Assembly: GCF_013184495.1 (NCBI RefSeq)
Contig: NZ_JAAOIY010000006.1
Coordinates: forward strand, 186,001-250,000
DNA: 64,000 nt
Source of the DNA: Sporosarcina jiandibaonis
GTDB taxonomy: Bacteria; Bacillota; Bacilli; Bacillales_A; Planococcaceae
Direction: 5' to 3'
The notes under the pieces were generated by a model. It had not been told where the DNA came from. It did not search any database and worked only from the letters and a program-made list of their open reading frames with translations. Below, in pieces: positions 40,191-48,297 of this stretch (positions are counted from its first letter, which is position 1; each line of letters starts with the position of its first letter). Position numbers and translations under genes: made by a program.

Positions 40191-40451
40191 ATGTTGAGGA
40201 CTTATAGAAAGCCCTATTTCTTTAGTTTTCATTCAGAAAATACTTTTGAGGCTTTCATCACCTGCCGGTCTCGCTTTATCAGCCAATTTTCTTACGTCAA
40301 TGAATATTAAGCTAGGTTAAAAAATAGAATAGTAGTGCTTAAAGAGTTTGACCTATAAGAATCACGCTTCTTCTCCAATATAAATCATTTTAAAAATATT
40401 GCGAATTCATATTTGGTTGGGTATGATTATCTAAAGGGGAGGGAATATTCC

Positions 40452-40922
40452 ATGGCTAATGGTAATGAAGACTTGTTTGATAATGAAAAACCAAATTATC
40501 CGAAAGTGAAAGTAGAAAGAAAAGAAGGAGAACCAACTTCAGCTTTCAAGGGCGCTTCTTGGGCAGCGCTATTGATAGGAGTATCTGCTTATCTCTTAGG
40601 TTTGTACAATGCTGCGATGCAACTGAATGAAAAAGGATATTATTTTGCAATTTTAATCTTCGGACTCTATGCATCTGTTTCTTTACAAAAAGCAGTCAGA
40701 GATAAATATGAAGGTATACCTGTTACAAGTATTTATTTCGGCATTAGTTGGTTTGCCCTTATTATAGCTATTTCGTTGATGGCGATCGGCTTATTCAATG
40801 CAGGAAGTATTGATTTAAGTGAAAAAGGGTTTTACGGCATGTCTTTCGTTCTTAGTATATTTGCAGCAATAACTGTTCAGAAAAATATTAGAGATACAGA
40901 GAAAGCTAGAGAAAGAGATTAA
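40452..40922 (+). CDS. YiaA/YiaB two-helix-domain membrane protein
   Basis: A 156-residue membrane protein with two copies of the YiaA/B two-helix domain: helices at about 33-55 and 63-80 (FKGASWAALLIGVSAYLLGLY, GYYFAILIFGLYASVSLQKAVRDKYEG), then again at about 90-110 and 122-140 (ISWFALIIAISLMAIGLFNAG, MSFVLSIFAAITVQKNIRD). The function of the family is unknown. I start at ATG 40452 (MANGNED), 8 bases after GGGGAGGG. A decayed copy of its last third and of its terminator occurs at 44791-44904. Confidence 0.85.
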   Translation: MANGNEDLFDNEKPNYPKVKVERKEGEPTSAFKGASWAALLIGVSAYLLGLYNAAMQLNEKGYYFAILIFGLYASVSLQKAVRDKYEGIPVTSIYFGISWFALIIAISLMAIGLFNAGSIDLSEKGFYGMSFVLSIFAAITVQKNIRDTEKARERD

Positions 40923-40946
40923 GTTACTTCTTTTCTCGTTAAACAA

Positions 40947-40988
40947 TATATACCCCCGTTCTGAATCTAGAACGGGGGGTATATATTT
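40947..40988 (+). terminator. Terminator of the yiaA-like gene
   Basis: ATATATACCCCCGTTCT and AGAACGGGGGGTATATAT form a long stem around GAATCT, with one extra G on the right arm. The core and loop recur almost unchanged at 44878-44901. Confidence 0.85.
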
Positions 40989-41255
40989 AGGCTTCTCTAG
41001 ATATCGGGTTTATACAATTGCCTAACTTCCATAAATCGTCGGTGACAATCGTCGAGTCACTCAATTTCGCTAAAGAGAGCTTGATCACTCTCATTCGACA
41101 TCAGACTACCAATGCAGTTCATTTTGGCTGGGTAGACATGCTTTTTAAACGCTCCTGTCAAAGAAGACTTTCGATACTTTAAACGCATCAGCCTGTTGTT
41201 CTCGGCATACCCTTAAGAATTGTGTCATGCACAGGTACTCGCTACTTGAACTACC
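40989..41255. other. Intergenic stretch between the yiaA terminator and the tnpB element
   Basis: No coding region is apparent. The part next to 41255 probably contains the outer boundary of the tnpB element, which I cannot place to the base. Confidence 0.3.
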
Positions 41256-41320
41256 CCCACTTTCACTTCGTTTAGAAGTGGGAGATTCTTAGGTTATTCA
41301 CTCTATCGGGCGAAAGTTTA
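41256..41320 (-). ncRNA. Probable omega-RNA 3' region / right-end hairpin of tnpB
   Basis: In IS605-group elements the guide (omega) RNA covers the 3' end of tnpB and the right-end hairpin, with guide sequence starting past the element. The structured stretch after the tnpB stop, including the CCCACTT/AAGTGGG stem, is where this RNA would lie. It is inferred from family knowledge, not from a fold. Confidence 0.45.
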
Positions 41321-42471
41321 CTAAGCTATCCCCGCAGTCCCTGCGGTTTGAAGTCTGATTGCTTCATTTTTAAGATTGATACTTGCGTTAATATCTCGAT
41401 CATGACGGGTGCTGCATTCCGGGCAATCCCACTCACGTAATGCCAGATTCTTAACGTCTTTATTTCGATAACTGCAACATGAACATAGTTGACTTGATGG
41501 GAAGTTTTTTGCTACAACTACGACTTGTTTGCCATACCATTTTGCTTTATATTCAAGCATTGTACGAAATTGAGACCAACTTACTTCACTAATGGCTTTT
41601 GCTAATTTCCGGTTTTTTAGCATAGCTGACACTTGCAAGTCTTCAATGCCGATGATGTCGTGGTTTTTGATTACATCGGTAGAGATTTTTTGCAAATAGT
41701 CTGTTCGTGAATTACTGACTTTTTCATGTATACGTGCCACTTTCACACGTTGTTTTTGATAGTTTTTCGCTTCAAACAAAGCTTTCTTTTGACGTATCGC
41801 TTGTTCTTTTCGTCTTGAAAGAATACGTTGTGCTTTTGCTAGCTTCTGTTCTAATGTACGAAAATATTTAGGATTGGAGTATAGGGTTTGATTGGAAAGA
41901 ATCGCAAAATCCTTTAATCCTACATCAATACCAACAACAGAATTTGTTTTGGGTAGTTCTTGTACTTCTGTTTCAACGAGGACGGAAACGAAATATTTAC
42001 CGCTTGGTGTGCGCTTGACTGTGGCATTCAAAATACGACCATTCACCTCAACACTTTTTGCGAATCGGACATTTCCGAGTTTGGGTAATCTTATTTTATC
42101 GCCAATGATTCGAATGTTTCCGTTGGTTTGCTTTGTCGTATAGGATTGCACTGGGTTTCCTTTTGATTTGAAACGCGGTGGATCATTTTGTCCTTTGAAG
42201 AAGCGTGAAAAGCTTCCCCTAAATGTTTTACTGAGGTTTGAACGGCGATGCTATCGACTTCTTTTAGCCATTCAAATTCATGCTTAAGTGCGGGCAATTC
42301 AGCGGAGCACGACTTGTATGACAAGCCTTTACCCGTCTGTTTATAGGTATTGTTCCACTTAGCTAGAAAATGATTAAAAATAAAGCGGCTGCATCCAATC
42401 GTTTTTGCGATTAAAGTTCGCTGTGCTTTGTTTGGGTAGAGTCGAAATTTATACGCTTTATTAATTAACAT
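41321..42471 (-). pseudogene. tnpB: RNA-guided endonuclease TnpB, broken by a frameshift
   Basis: Two overlapping minus-strand readings together make one TnpB. The 5' part (from 42471, MLINKAYKFRLYPNKAQ) has the N-terminal helix-turn domain. The 3' part has the RuvC residues Asp ([12 protein letters not shown]), Glu (IIGIEDL) and Asp ([11 protein letters not shown]), and a four-Cys zinc ribbon (LCSCC and CPEC). The frames join if one T is restored to the four-T run at 42208-42211, giving [17 protein letters not shown]. The lesion lies before the RuvC domain, so no full-length nuclease should be made unless frameshifting occurs; a sequencing error in the homopolymer is also possible. All catalytic residues are intact in the 3' part, which points to a recent break. 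Confidence 0.85.
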
Positions 42472-42748
42472 CACTTATCACCTCACAGAACGGAATGTAT
42501 GTTCTCACTTAATTATAATTGATTTGTTCTGAAAAAACAATTTTAGGCTCCGCCTAATCGACATTCATCTCCCACTTACTCATTGGGCCTTGCCCTTCAC
42601 ATTCCTTGAAGTGGGAGTCTTCTGTCGTAGAGTTGATAAAAAGTGGTTGGTGTAAATAATCCCCAAGTGGATGGTTCCCGAATATGTTTTATATTATAGA
42701 ATTATAACGTATAGAACGAAGAAATTTATTTCTAAAAAGGAGGAAGGC

Positions 42749-42949
42749 ATGAAGGTAGCCCTTATTGTATCAATGATTTTCGTGGTCATTATTTTAGCTA
42801 TCGGACTAATTTTGACCATATCCGCTGCTAATTCTATGAATAAAAATTACAGTAGCGAAAAAAGTATGTCTAATTTGCTGTGGATTTATGTTTTATCAAT
42901 CCCATTTATTGTTATATTGACTCTTATAGCTATATTTATATTTAATTAA
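42749..42949 (+). CDS. Small two-helix membrane protein, unknown
   Basis: I do not recognise this 66-residue protein. It has two transmembrane helices (VALIVSMIFVVIILAIGLIL and WIYVLSIPFIVILTLIAIFIF) joined by a short polar loop with NKNYSSEKS. The start at 42749 is chosen because AAAAAGGAGG lies directly upstream; the longer reading from 42671 has no site. It lies alone between the tnpB element and a convergent MocR-type regulator gene, in the segment bounded by the yiaA copies. Confidence 0.55.
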   Translation: MKVALIVSMIFVVIILAIGLILTISAANSMNKNYSSEKSMSNLLWIYVLSIPFIVILTLIAIFIFN

Positions 42950-43188
42950 CAACGGAGGACGGTTCGGGACCAGTGAAAAAGCATATGTTTTTTTCGAGTC
43001 TCAGGAACCGTCTAAGCCCACTGAAAAAGTTCGTATTTCAATGATACATTGTTTAGATTCTCCCTGTAGACTCTTTGACCGAGGGGTGGATTATTTACAA
43101 TCGCCCCCAAAATTATGTTGTTGAAGTAACAATACCACAACGACACAATTCTAGGGAAATTCAAACATTATCCGAGAGTAAAATACCG

Positions 43189-44625
43189 TTATATCCCATA
43201 ACTTCTCAGCGCGTGAACAAACCTTGAAATGCCTTCTTGTATTGAAGCTCCGTTACCTTTTCCATAAGTAAATCGAACGTATCCATTTGTTGAACCCATT
43301 ATTCTTCCAGGTACAAATGAAACGCCTTTTTTCATAGATTCTTCAAGTAACTTATATTCATCAATTTCGTGATTTATTTTACACCATAAATGAATTCCGC
43401 CTTGTGGCACTAAATATGTAACCTCATTTTTAGATAAACTGTCCAATGCTAAAATTAACGCATTCCTACGCTCCCTCAGTTGAATCCTTAAATTTGAAAC
43501 ATGTTTGTCAAATTGAGGGGAATCTAGAAATTGATTCGCTATCCATTGAGGAAAAACACTATGACCAAAGTCAATTTGCTGTTTGCCATCTGATAAACGC
43601 TTAATCACTTTTTCTGGTCCAATAATCCAACCAATGCGTAATCCTGATGCAACAACTTTTGATAAAGAACTAATGTATACAACATTTTCATTATCGTCCA
43701 TTGACTTTAACGTGGGTCCAATGCGCCCATCGAATGACGTCAAATTATAAGGATCATCCTCTATTATGGGAATACCGTACTTTGATGATAACTCCAATAT
43801 TCTCTTTCGACGTTCCAGAGACATTTTTGTGCCAGTAGGATTTTGATAATCAGGATTTAAAAAAAGCATACGAATTCGATGTTTTCTTTGTAAAGCTACA
43901 ATATCATCAGGATTTAAGCCATATTGATCAACTGGGAGTAATAGCGTTCTAATACCAAACGATTGAAAAATCGGTAAAGAGAATGCGTAGGATGGATCTT
44001 CAATCGCTACTGTATCACCTGGTTTTAACAGGCATTGAACGATTAGGTGGATTGCTTGCTGAGCGCCCGATGTAATCAGTATGGAGTTTGGCTCAACAAC
44101 CATATTTTTATAGGTTTTTACATGTTTACAAATGGTCTCCCGTAATCCCGCATCGCCTAAAGGATGATCGTAACCTAAATGCTCATCAAAAGCATGCTCC
44201 TTAAGAATCCTAGCGAATTGGGCGTTAGGTAGTAAATCTGATGAAAGTTCCCCGCTTGATAGGTTAATCATTCCTTTTTGCTCAGTTTCATTACGAAGTT
44301 TCTGTACCAACGGAAGATTCGGAATAAATGAGCCATCCTCTAAACATCTACCCCAATTGGGAACTCTTTTATGAGTTAGTCCCCATATATCCGTATTTAT
44401 ATAAGTGCCGCTTCCTTTTTTTCTGACAATTAATCCAATCGCCTCTAACTCATCGTAAGCAGTCACAACTGTGCTCCGATTTATCTGTAACTTTTTTGCT
44501 AACTCACGTTCAGATGGCAATGGCTGGTCTTGAGATAATTCCCCCGATATAATCCCATTCTCTATTTGTTCTTCAATTTGTCTATACATAGGTTTTTTAA
44601 TTGAGCGGTCTATTATAAATTCCAT
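43189..44625 (-). CDS. MocR/PdxR-family GntR regulator with aminotransferase domain
   Basis: A 478-residue fusion of an N-terminal GntR winged helix (PMYRQIEEQIENGIISGEL, LPSERELAKKLQINRSTVVTAYDEL, residues 10-75) and a fold-type I aminotransferase domain. The latter has SGAQQAIHLIVQCLLKPGDTVAIEDPSY, NPDYQNPTG, EDDPYNL and the PLP lysine in SSLSKVVASGLRIGW (about residue 320). MocR proteins sense PLP or an amino-acid adduct and control genes such as pdxST, gabTD or D-amino-acid genes. No such target is adjacent; upstream lies only the decayed yiaA fragment and the 3' end of a luciferase-like gene. The regulated gene is therefore unknown. Confidence 0.9.
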   Translation of the reverse strand: MEFIIDRSIKKPMYRQIEEQIENGIISGELSQDQPLPSERELAKKLQINRSTVVTAYDELEAIGLIVRKKGSGTYINTDIWGLTHKRVPNWGRCLEDGSFIPNLPLVQKLRNETEQKGMINLSSGELSSDLLPNAQFARILKEHAFDEHLGYDHPLGDAGLRETICKHVKTYKNMVVEPNSILITSGAQQAIHLIVQCLLKPGDTVAIEDPSYAFSLPIFQSFGIRTLLLPVDQYGLNPDDIVALQRKHRIRMLFLNPDYQNPTGTKMSLERRKRILELSSKYGIPIIEDDPYNLTSFDGRIGPTLKSMDDNENVVYISSLSKVVASGLRIGWIIGPEKVIKRLSDGKQQIDFGHSVFPQWIANQFLDSPQFDKHVSNLRIQLRERRNALILALDSLSKNEVTYLVPQGGIHLWCKINHEIDEYKLLEESMKKGVSFVPGRIMGSTNGYVRFTYGKGNGASIQEGISRFVHALRSYGI

Positions 44626-44747
44626 TAACCTTCATCCTCTATTTATAAGTTTTCAATATAATAAATTTCGTATTATGCTCATGATGAAGTCTTAAATGTT
44701 ATTAGATCATCGGACAATCCTTAATCATCTCCAAACATCAGTATACC

Positions 44748-44787
44748 AAAGACGACCCGAAATTAATTTCAGGGTCATCTTTTTTAA
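44748..44787 (+). terminator. Terminator-like hairpin upstream of the yiaA fragment
   Basis: AAGACGACCCGAAATT pairs with AATTTCAGGGTCATCTT (one mismatch, one bulge), followed by six T residues on the plus strand. No intact plus-strand gene precedes it. Confidence 0.6.
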
Positions 44788-44790
44788 GGG

Positions 44791-44877
44791 ATGGCTTTTG
44801 TTCTTAATATATATGCCGTGATAACAATTCAAAAAAAACGTCAGCACAGAAAGCTAGAGAAAGAGATTGAATTACTT
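44791..44877 (+). pseudogene. Decayed 3' fragment of a yiaA/B-like gene
   Basis: Translated in frame from 44791 this reads MAFVLNIYAVITIQKK..., which matches MSFVLSIFAAITVQKN near the C-terminus of the intact protein encoded at 40452-40922. At DNA level AAAGCTAGAGAAAGAGATT is shared exactly, with small deletions before it. Only the last helix and tail remain; the front of the gene is missing. It has no ribosome binding site of its own and is followed by a copy of the same terminator. Confidence 0.75.
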
Positions 44878-44904
44878 AACCCCGTTCTAAATCTAGAACG
44901 GGGT
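44876..44904 (+). terminator. Terminator duplicated from the yiaA-like locus
   Basis: AACCCCGTTCT and AGAACGGGGTT pair around AAATCT, followed by AGTTTTTT. The core and loop nearly match the terminator at 40947-40988. It now lies just past the 3' end of the convergent luciferase-like gene. Confidence 0.85.
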
Positions 44905-44912
44905 TAGTTTTT

Positions 44913-45917
44913 TCAATGCAATCCAAAAGCCTTCGCCAATAACGCGATTCCTTCCATTCGATTATTGGCCCCGAAGAAATTGGGAATAATGGTAACCTCA
45001 TCTGCCTGATACAAGTCCGCAACCCGTTTAATCTCTTCTCTAACCTGCTCCGCGTTTCCAATAATCATGCGCTTCCGGTTTTGCATAACTTTTTCTTTTT
45101 CCACAGAACTGATTCCCCGCTTCTTTGCGGTTTGTACGGATGGATAATAAGGCGGCGGGTTGGCTGATTCAACAAACAATAACCATAAATCAAAAGCCTT
45201 AGCGAGTTCCTCCGCATATTCTGCTGTTTCTGCAATAATAACAAAAACAGCTATCATCACTTTCGGTTTAGTAAGTAATAGTGAAGGCTTAAAATATTTC
45301 CGATAATAGGCTACGGCTTCCAAACCTGTTTCAGACGGCTTAGCAAAATGCGCAAAAGCATATGCAGTCCCGTTATCCGCGGCAATTTCAGCGCTACCCA
45401 TGCCACTTCCCAACATCCACATTTCCGGCGCCGTTTCTATGACCGGCGTTGCAATTAAGCTATTGAATCGATGATCTTCCGAAGTATCATCGGTTAGATA
45501 TTTATAGACATCCTGTACTTGCTGTTCGTAGGATAATCGTTTTCCCTTTGTTTCATTCAGAGCGCGATTCACGCTTCGATAGCTGGGCGATCTACCTATT
45601 CCCAGGTCAATTCGATTCGGGTGAATTGCTTCAAGCATGCGAAAATTCTCCGCTACTTTATACGGACTATAATGCGGCAGCATGACTCCGCCTGAGCCAA
45701 TTCGCATGCGTCTAGTTGATGTAGCTAAATGCATCATCAGCATCTCCGGACTACTGCCTGCAACGGATAGTACATGATGATGTTCCGCTACCCAAAATCG
45801 GTGAAACCCCAGTTCCTCTGCACGCTTCGCTAATTCCGTTGTTGCCAGTAACGCCTGACGTGCATTTGTTCCCTCATCTATAGGCGAATAATCAAGTATA
45901 TTCAACAATGTAGACAT
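44913..45917 (-). CDS. LLM-class flavin-dependent oxidoreductase (luciferase-like)
   Basis: A 334-residue luciferase-like monooxygenase of the MsnO8/YtmO-type branch. It has NILDYSPIDEGTNARQAL at the N-terminus, FWVAEHHHVLSVAGSSPEMLMMHLA, IRIGSGGVMLPHYSPYKVAENFRMLEAIHPNRIDLGIGRSP-like sequence and a C-terminal EVTIIPNFFG strand. These form the TIM barrel that binds FMN/FMNH2. Such enzymes oxidise small organic or organosulfur compounds; the substrate is unknown. It is divergent from the DsbA-like gene, sharing a 111-base intergenic region. Confidence 0.9.
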   Translation of the reverse strand: MSTLLNILDYSPIDEGTNARQALLATTELAKRAEELGFHRFWVAEHHHVLSVAGSSPEMLMMHLATSTRRMRIGSGGVMLPHYSPYKVAENFRMLEAIHPNRIDLGIGRSPSYRSVNRALNETKGKRLSYEQQVQDVYKYLTDDTSEDHRFNSLIATPVIETAPEMWMLGSGMGSAEIAADNGTAYAFAHFAKPSETGLEAVAYYRKYFKPSLLLTKPKVMIAVFVIIAETAEYAEELAKAFDLWLLFVESANPPPYYPSVQTAKKRGISSVEKEKVMQNRKRMIIGNAEQVREEIKRVADLYQADEVTIIPNFFGANNRMEGIALLAKAFGLH

Positions 45918-46028
45918 TATTATATCCCCTTATAGAAACAATAGTTCGATAGTATATATTTTACTGAACTCGGACGATGAATTACAATGGAACCGAATCC
46001 AGCTACTATCAAATAGGAGGTAGTCATC

Positions 46029-46673
46029 TTGACAGTTAAGATTAAAATATACTCGGACTATGTCTGCCCGTTTTGTTTATTGGCAAAGAAGCCTTTAGAT
46101 GAAGCAATAGAAGGAAAAGATGTGGAAGTTGAATGGATGCCGTACGAGCTGCGTCCATATCCGAACGAAACATTAAAACCGGAAGAACATTATTTGCAAA
46201 GTACATGGAAACAATCCGTATTTCCAATGGCTGAACAAATGGGAATCGACATTGTACTCCCGAGCGTTTCTCCGCAACCTCACACCCACTTGGCTTTCGA
46301 AGGTTATCAATATGCCAAAGAGCAGGGCAAAGGAAATGAATACAACGAACGGATATTGCGCGCTTTCTTCCAAGAAGATCTGGACATAGGCGATATTGAA
46401 CAATTAACTCGATTAGCTGGCGAGATTGGTTTGGATGAAAAAAAATATCGTGAAGCTTTGGAAACGAGGAAATACAAAGAAGCGCATCAACAAGCATTGC
46501 AGCACGCTTATAATGAAGCGGGTATTACGGCAGTTCCCACTTTTGTAATCGGTGACACAAAAGTCCCTGGAATCCGTTCCAAAGAAATGCTCGAACAAAT
46601 TATTAATGATGAGATCAACAGAAAAAAGCCGGGTTTCCCCGAGAGAATGACCTGCGATAGCGCTGGATGTTAA
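46029..46673 (+). CDS. DsbA-family oxidoreductase (FrnE/YwbO-like)
   Basis: A 214-residue thioredoxin-fold protein of the DsbA/FrnE branch. The active-site CPFC is at residues 13-16 (YSDYVCPFCLLAKK), a large helical insert follows, and the cis-Pro loop is in GITAVPTFVIG (about residues 166-176). No signal peptide is present, so it acts in the cytosol. The family is linked to 2-hydroxychromene-2-carboxylate isomerase-like and polyketide-related activities and to redox stress; the role here is not known. Translation starts at TTG, 8 bases after AGGAGG. It ends with a CDSAGC tail whose extra Cys pair is unusual. Confidence 0.88.
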   Translation: MTVKIKIYSDYVCPFCLLAKKPLDEAIEGKDVEVEWMPYELRPYPNETLKPEEHYLQSTWKQSVFPMAEQMGIDIVLPSVSPQPHTHLAFEGYQYAKEQGKGNEYNERILRAFFQEDLDIGDIEQLTRLAGEIGLDEKKYREALETRKYKEAHQQALQHAYNEAGITAVPTFVIGDTKVPGIRSKEMLEQIINDEINRKKPGFPERMTCDSAGC

Positions 46674-46766
46674 TCGTAATCCTTGAATCAAGATAGTAGT
46701 TTCGTTTCTCGAAGTTTGAAGGATCACCAATCATTTACGAATAACTAACCGGGCGCACATGAAATG

Positions 46767-46791
46767 CAAGCATATCTGAACGATATGCTTG
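46767..46791. terminator. Hairpin between dsbA-like gene and splB
   Basis: CAAGCATAT (46767-46775) pairs with ATATGCTTG (46783-46791). It lies between convergent genes, with only weak T-tracts on either side. Confidence 0.5.
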
Positions 46792-46804
46792 GACTATGAT
46801 TTTA

Positions 46805-47833
46805 TCATGTAAAATACTCGATTTTCGCGTTCGGAAAGAATTGTTCAGTATAACTAAATAGCCTCTCCTTAATCTCGTCTTCTTCATTTTTCTGGTAAAT
46901 GTATTTTCCAATTCCATACTTTCCCCATTTGTAGCGCCTTTTTTCCTCGTCCAGCTCCAATTTTGTCTTCGGATAATTTTTTTCAATCACTCTTTTCGCC
47001 GGCTTTGTAAAACGATGCTGAATGAATTCGAAGGTAATATCATCCCTTGCATCGTGCGGCAGCTCCTTGTCGAGACGCTCAAATAGATGGCGGTAGCCCT
47101 CTTCCCAACCTTCATGAAGATAAATGGGCGCCACGATAAAACCGAGCGGATAACCGGAACGCGCTACTTTTCCAGCCGCCTCTATTCGTTTCTCCAAAGG
47201 AGAGGTGCCTGGCTCAAAATTCTTAATGACATAATCGGCATTGACACTGAAACGGAATCGGGTGTGACCGTTATGCACCGCATCCAGCAAATGATCTACA
47301 TAATGAAATTTCGTGACGAACCGCAGTCGACCCAACTCTGTTTGACCAAAATGGTTAATGGCACGTTTCAATGTATGGGTAAGGTGATCAATCCCTACAA
47401 TATCGGATGTACAGGCCGCCTCGAAACGTGTAATTTCCGGAGCGCGCTCCTCGATGTACCTATCGGCTGCATCAAGAATCTCCTCTACATTCACGTATGT
47501 CCGTATATAAGGCTTGGTCCCCATCGTCGTCTGCAAATAACAATAATGGCAATGCCCCATGCAGCCCGTCGCAAAAGGAATTGCGTATTCCGCCGACGGT
47601 TTGGACGTATCGAATTTCAGCGTTTTCCGAATACCCACTACTAACGTCGACTTCGCAATCCGATATTTTTGCGCATCCGTCTCCCCTGGCAAATCACGGA
47701 TTTGGTTATGCGAAGTCGTAAAGCGCGTTTCAATCCCCATCTTATCAAACTTTGCTTTCAGTTCTTTTCCTAGCGGATACTCCAATGCATTCGGCTCGAA
47801 ATAGACAAGCTGTGGTGTGAATGGTTTTTTCAT
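46805..47833 (-). CDS. splB: Spore photoproduct lyase
   Basis: Radical-SAM enzyme that repairs the 5-thyminyl-5,6-dihydrothymine spore photoproduct during germination. The [4Fe-4S] cysteines are Cys91, Cys95 and Cys98 (CMGHCHYC), and the hydrogen-donating Cys141 is in ACTSDIVG, matching the Bacillus subtilis enzyme within one position. 342 residues. ATG 47833 has GGAGG 7 bases upstream; TTG 47839 is the less likely alternative. Its presence indicates a spore former. The splA regulator gene that accompanies splB in Bacillus is not found upstream. Confidence 0.95.
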   Translation of the reverse strand: MKKPFTPQLVYFEPNALEYPLGKELKAKFDKMGIETRFTTSHNQIRDLPGETDAQKYRIAKSTLVVGIRKTLKFDTSKPSAEYAIPFATGCMGHCHYCYLQTTMGTKPYIRTYVNVEEILDAADRYIEERAPEITRFEAACTSDIVGIDHLTHTLKRAINHFGQTELGRLRFVTKFHYVDHLLDAVHNGHTRFRFSVNADYVIKNFEPGTSPLEKRIEAAGKVARSGYPLGFIVAPIYLHEGWEEGYRHLFERLDKELPHDARDDITFEFIQHRFTKPAKRVIEKNYPKTKLELDEEKRRYKWGKYGIGKYIYQKNEEDEIKERLFSYTEQFFPNAKIEYFT

Positions 47834-47839
47834 ATGCAA

Positions 47840-48297
47840 TCCTCCGTAATAACGCTTACCATTTACCGACTAGCTTGTCTCAGAACCTAGAAATTATTCG
47901 AAGACCGATGCCCTCGAAGGCAACTAGTTGAAAAAATTATTCAAAGAACACATTCTTCCCTCAACGCCTGTGACATTGATCTATCTCCCTTAAAACACCC
48001 GAAAGCGATAATAGATAGTATGCCTATAAGCCATTTTGCAGTTGTATAGTTCATAGCAATCTCCCTAATTCTAATAAATGATAGATTTTTTCATTTTAAA
48101 TGATTCTACTTTTTTCGATATTAAATACTCATAAAAGCGTGTACCACACGACTTTGACACATTCCGACGGCTAATTATCCTGCTGATAATTATTCCTACA
48201 ATTCTTCCCACCCACAGAATAGTAAACTACCTCAATATATGAGATAATCAATTTAACAGAACGGACGTACTATTATATGAGAATTTGAGGTGATATT
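47840..48297. other. Intergenic region between splB and topB
   Basis: AT-rich. Apart from a possible 37-codon reading frame at 47941-48054 (minus strand), no gene or structured RNA was recognised. A sigma-G-type promoter for splB would be expected here but I could not identify one with confidence. Confidence 0.4.
47941..48054 (-). CDS. Possible 37-residue small protein
   Basis: A short reading frame MNYTTAKWLIGILSIIAFGC... starts at ATG 48054, 6 bases after GGGAG. It has one hydrophobic helix (WLIGILSIIAFGCF) and a polar tail ending in REECVL. It could be a small membrane peptide; there is no family evidence, and it may be chance. Confidence 0.3.
   Translation of the reverse strand: MNYTTAKWLIGILSIIAFGCFKGDRSMSQALREECVL

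Larger units (their letters stand above)
41250..42625 (-). mobile_element. IS200/IS605-group tnpB element without tnpA (IS1341-like)
   Basis: A single tnpB reading on the minus strand is flanked by subterminal hairpins rather than terminal inverted repeats. At the left end (relative to tnpB) CTCCCACTT at 42569-42577 pairs with AAGTGGGAG at 42609-42617. At the right end CCCACTT at 41256-41262 pairs with AAGTGGG at 41276-41282. The two ends therefore share the sequence TCCCACTTC. This layout is typical of IS605-group elements. No Y1 transposase (tnpA) is present, so movement would need help in trans. Boundaries are approximate. Confidence 0.8.

Noticed and set aside
41256..42617. Repeated CTCCCACTT/AAGTGGGAG hairpins considered as a CRISPR or group II intron
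   Set aside because: There are only two pairs, one at each end of a tnpB gene, which is the expected subterminal structure of IS605-group elements.
44876..45061. 61-codon minus-strand frame over the end of the luciferase-like gene
   Set aside because: It overlaps a conserved gene in another frame and runs through the terminator hairpin; no ribosome site.
46042..46730. Minus-strand open frames over the DsbA-like gene
   Set aside because: No ribosome sites, unusual composition and complete overlap with a gene having a clear CPFC active site.
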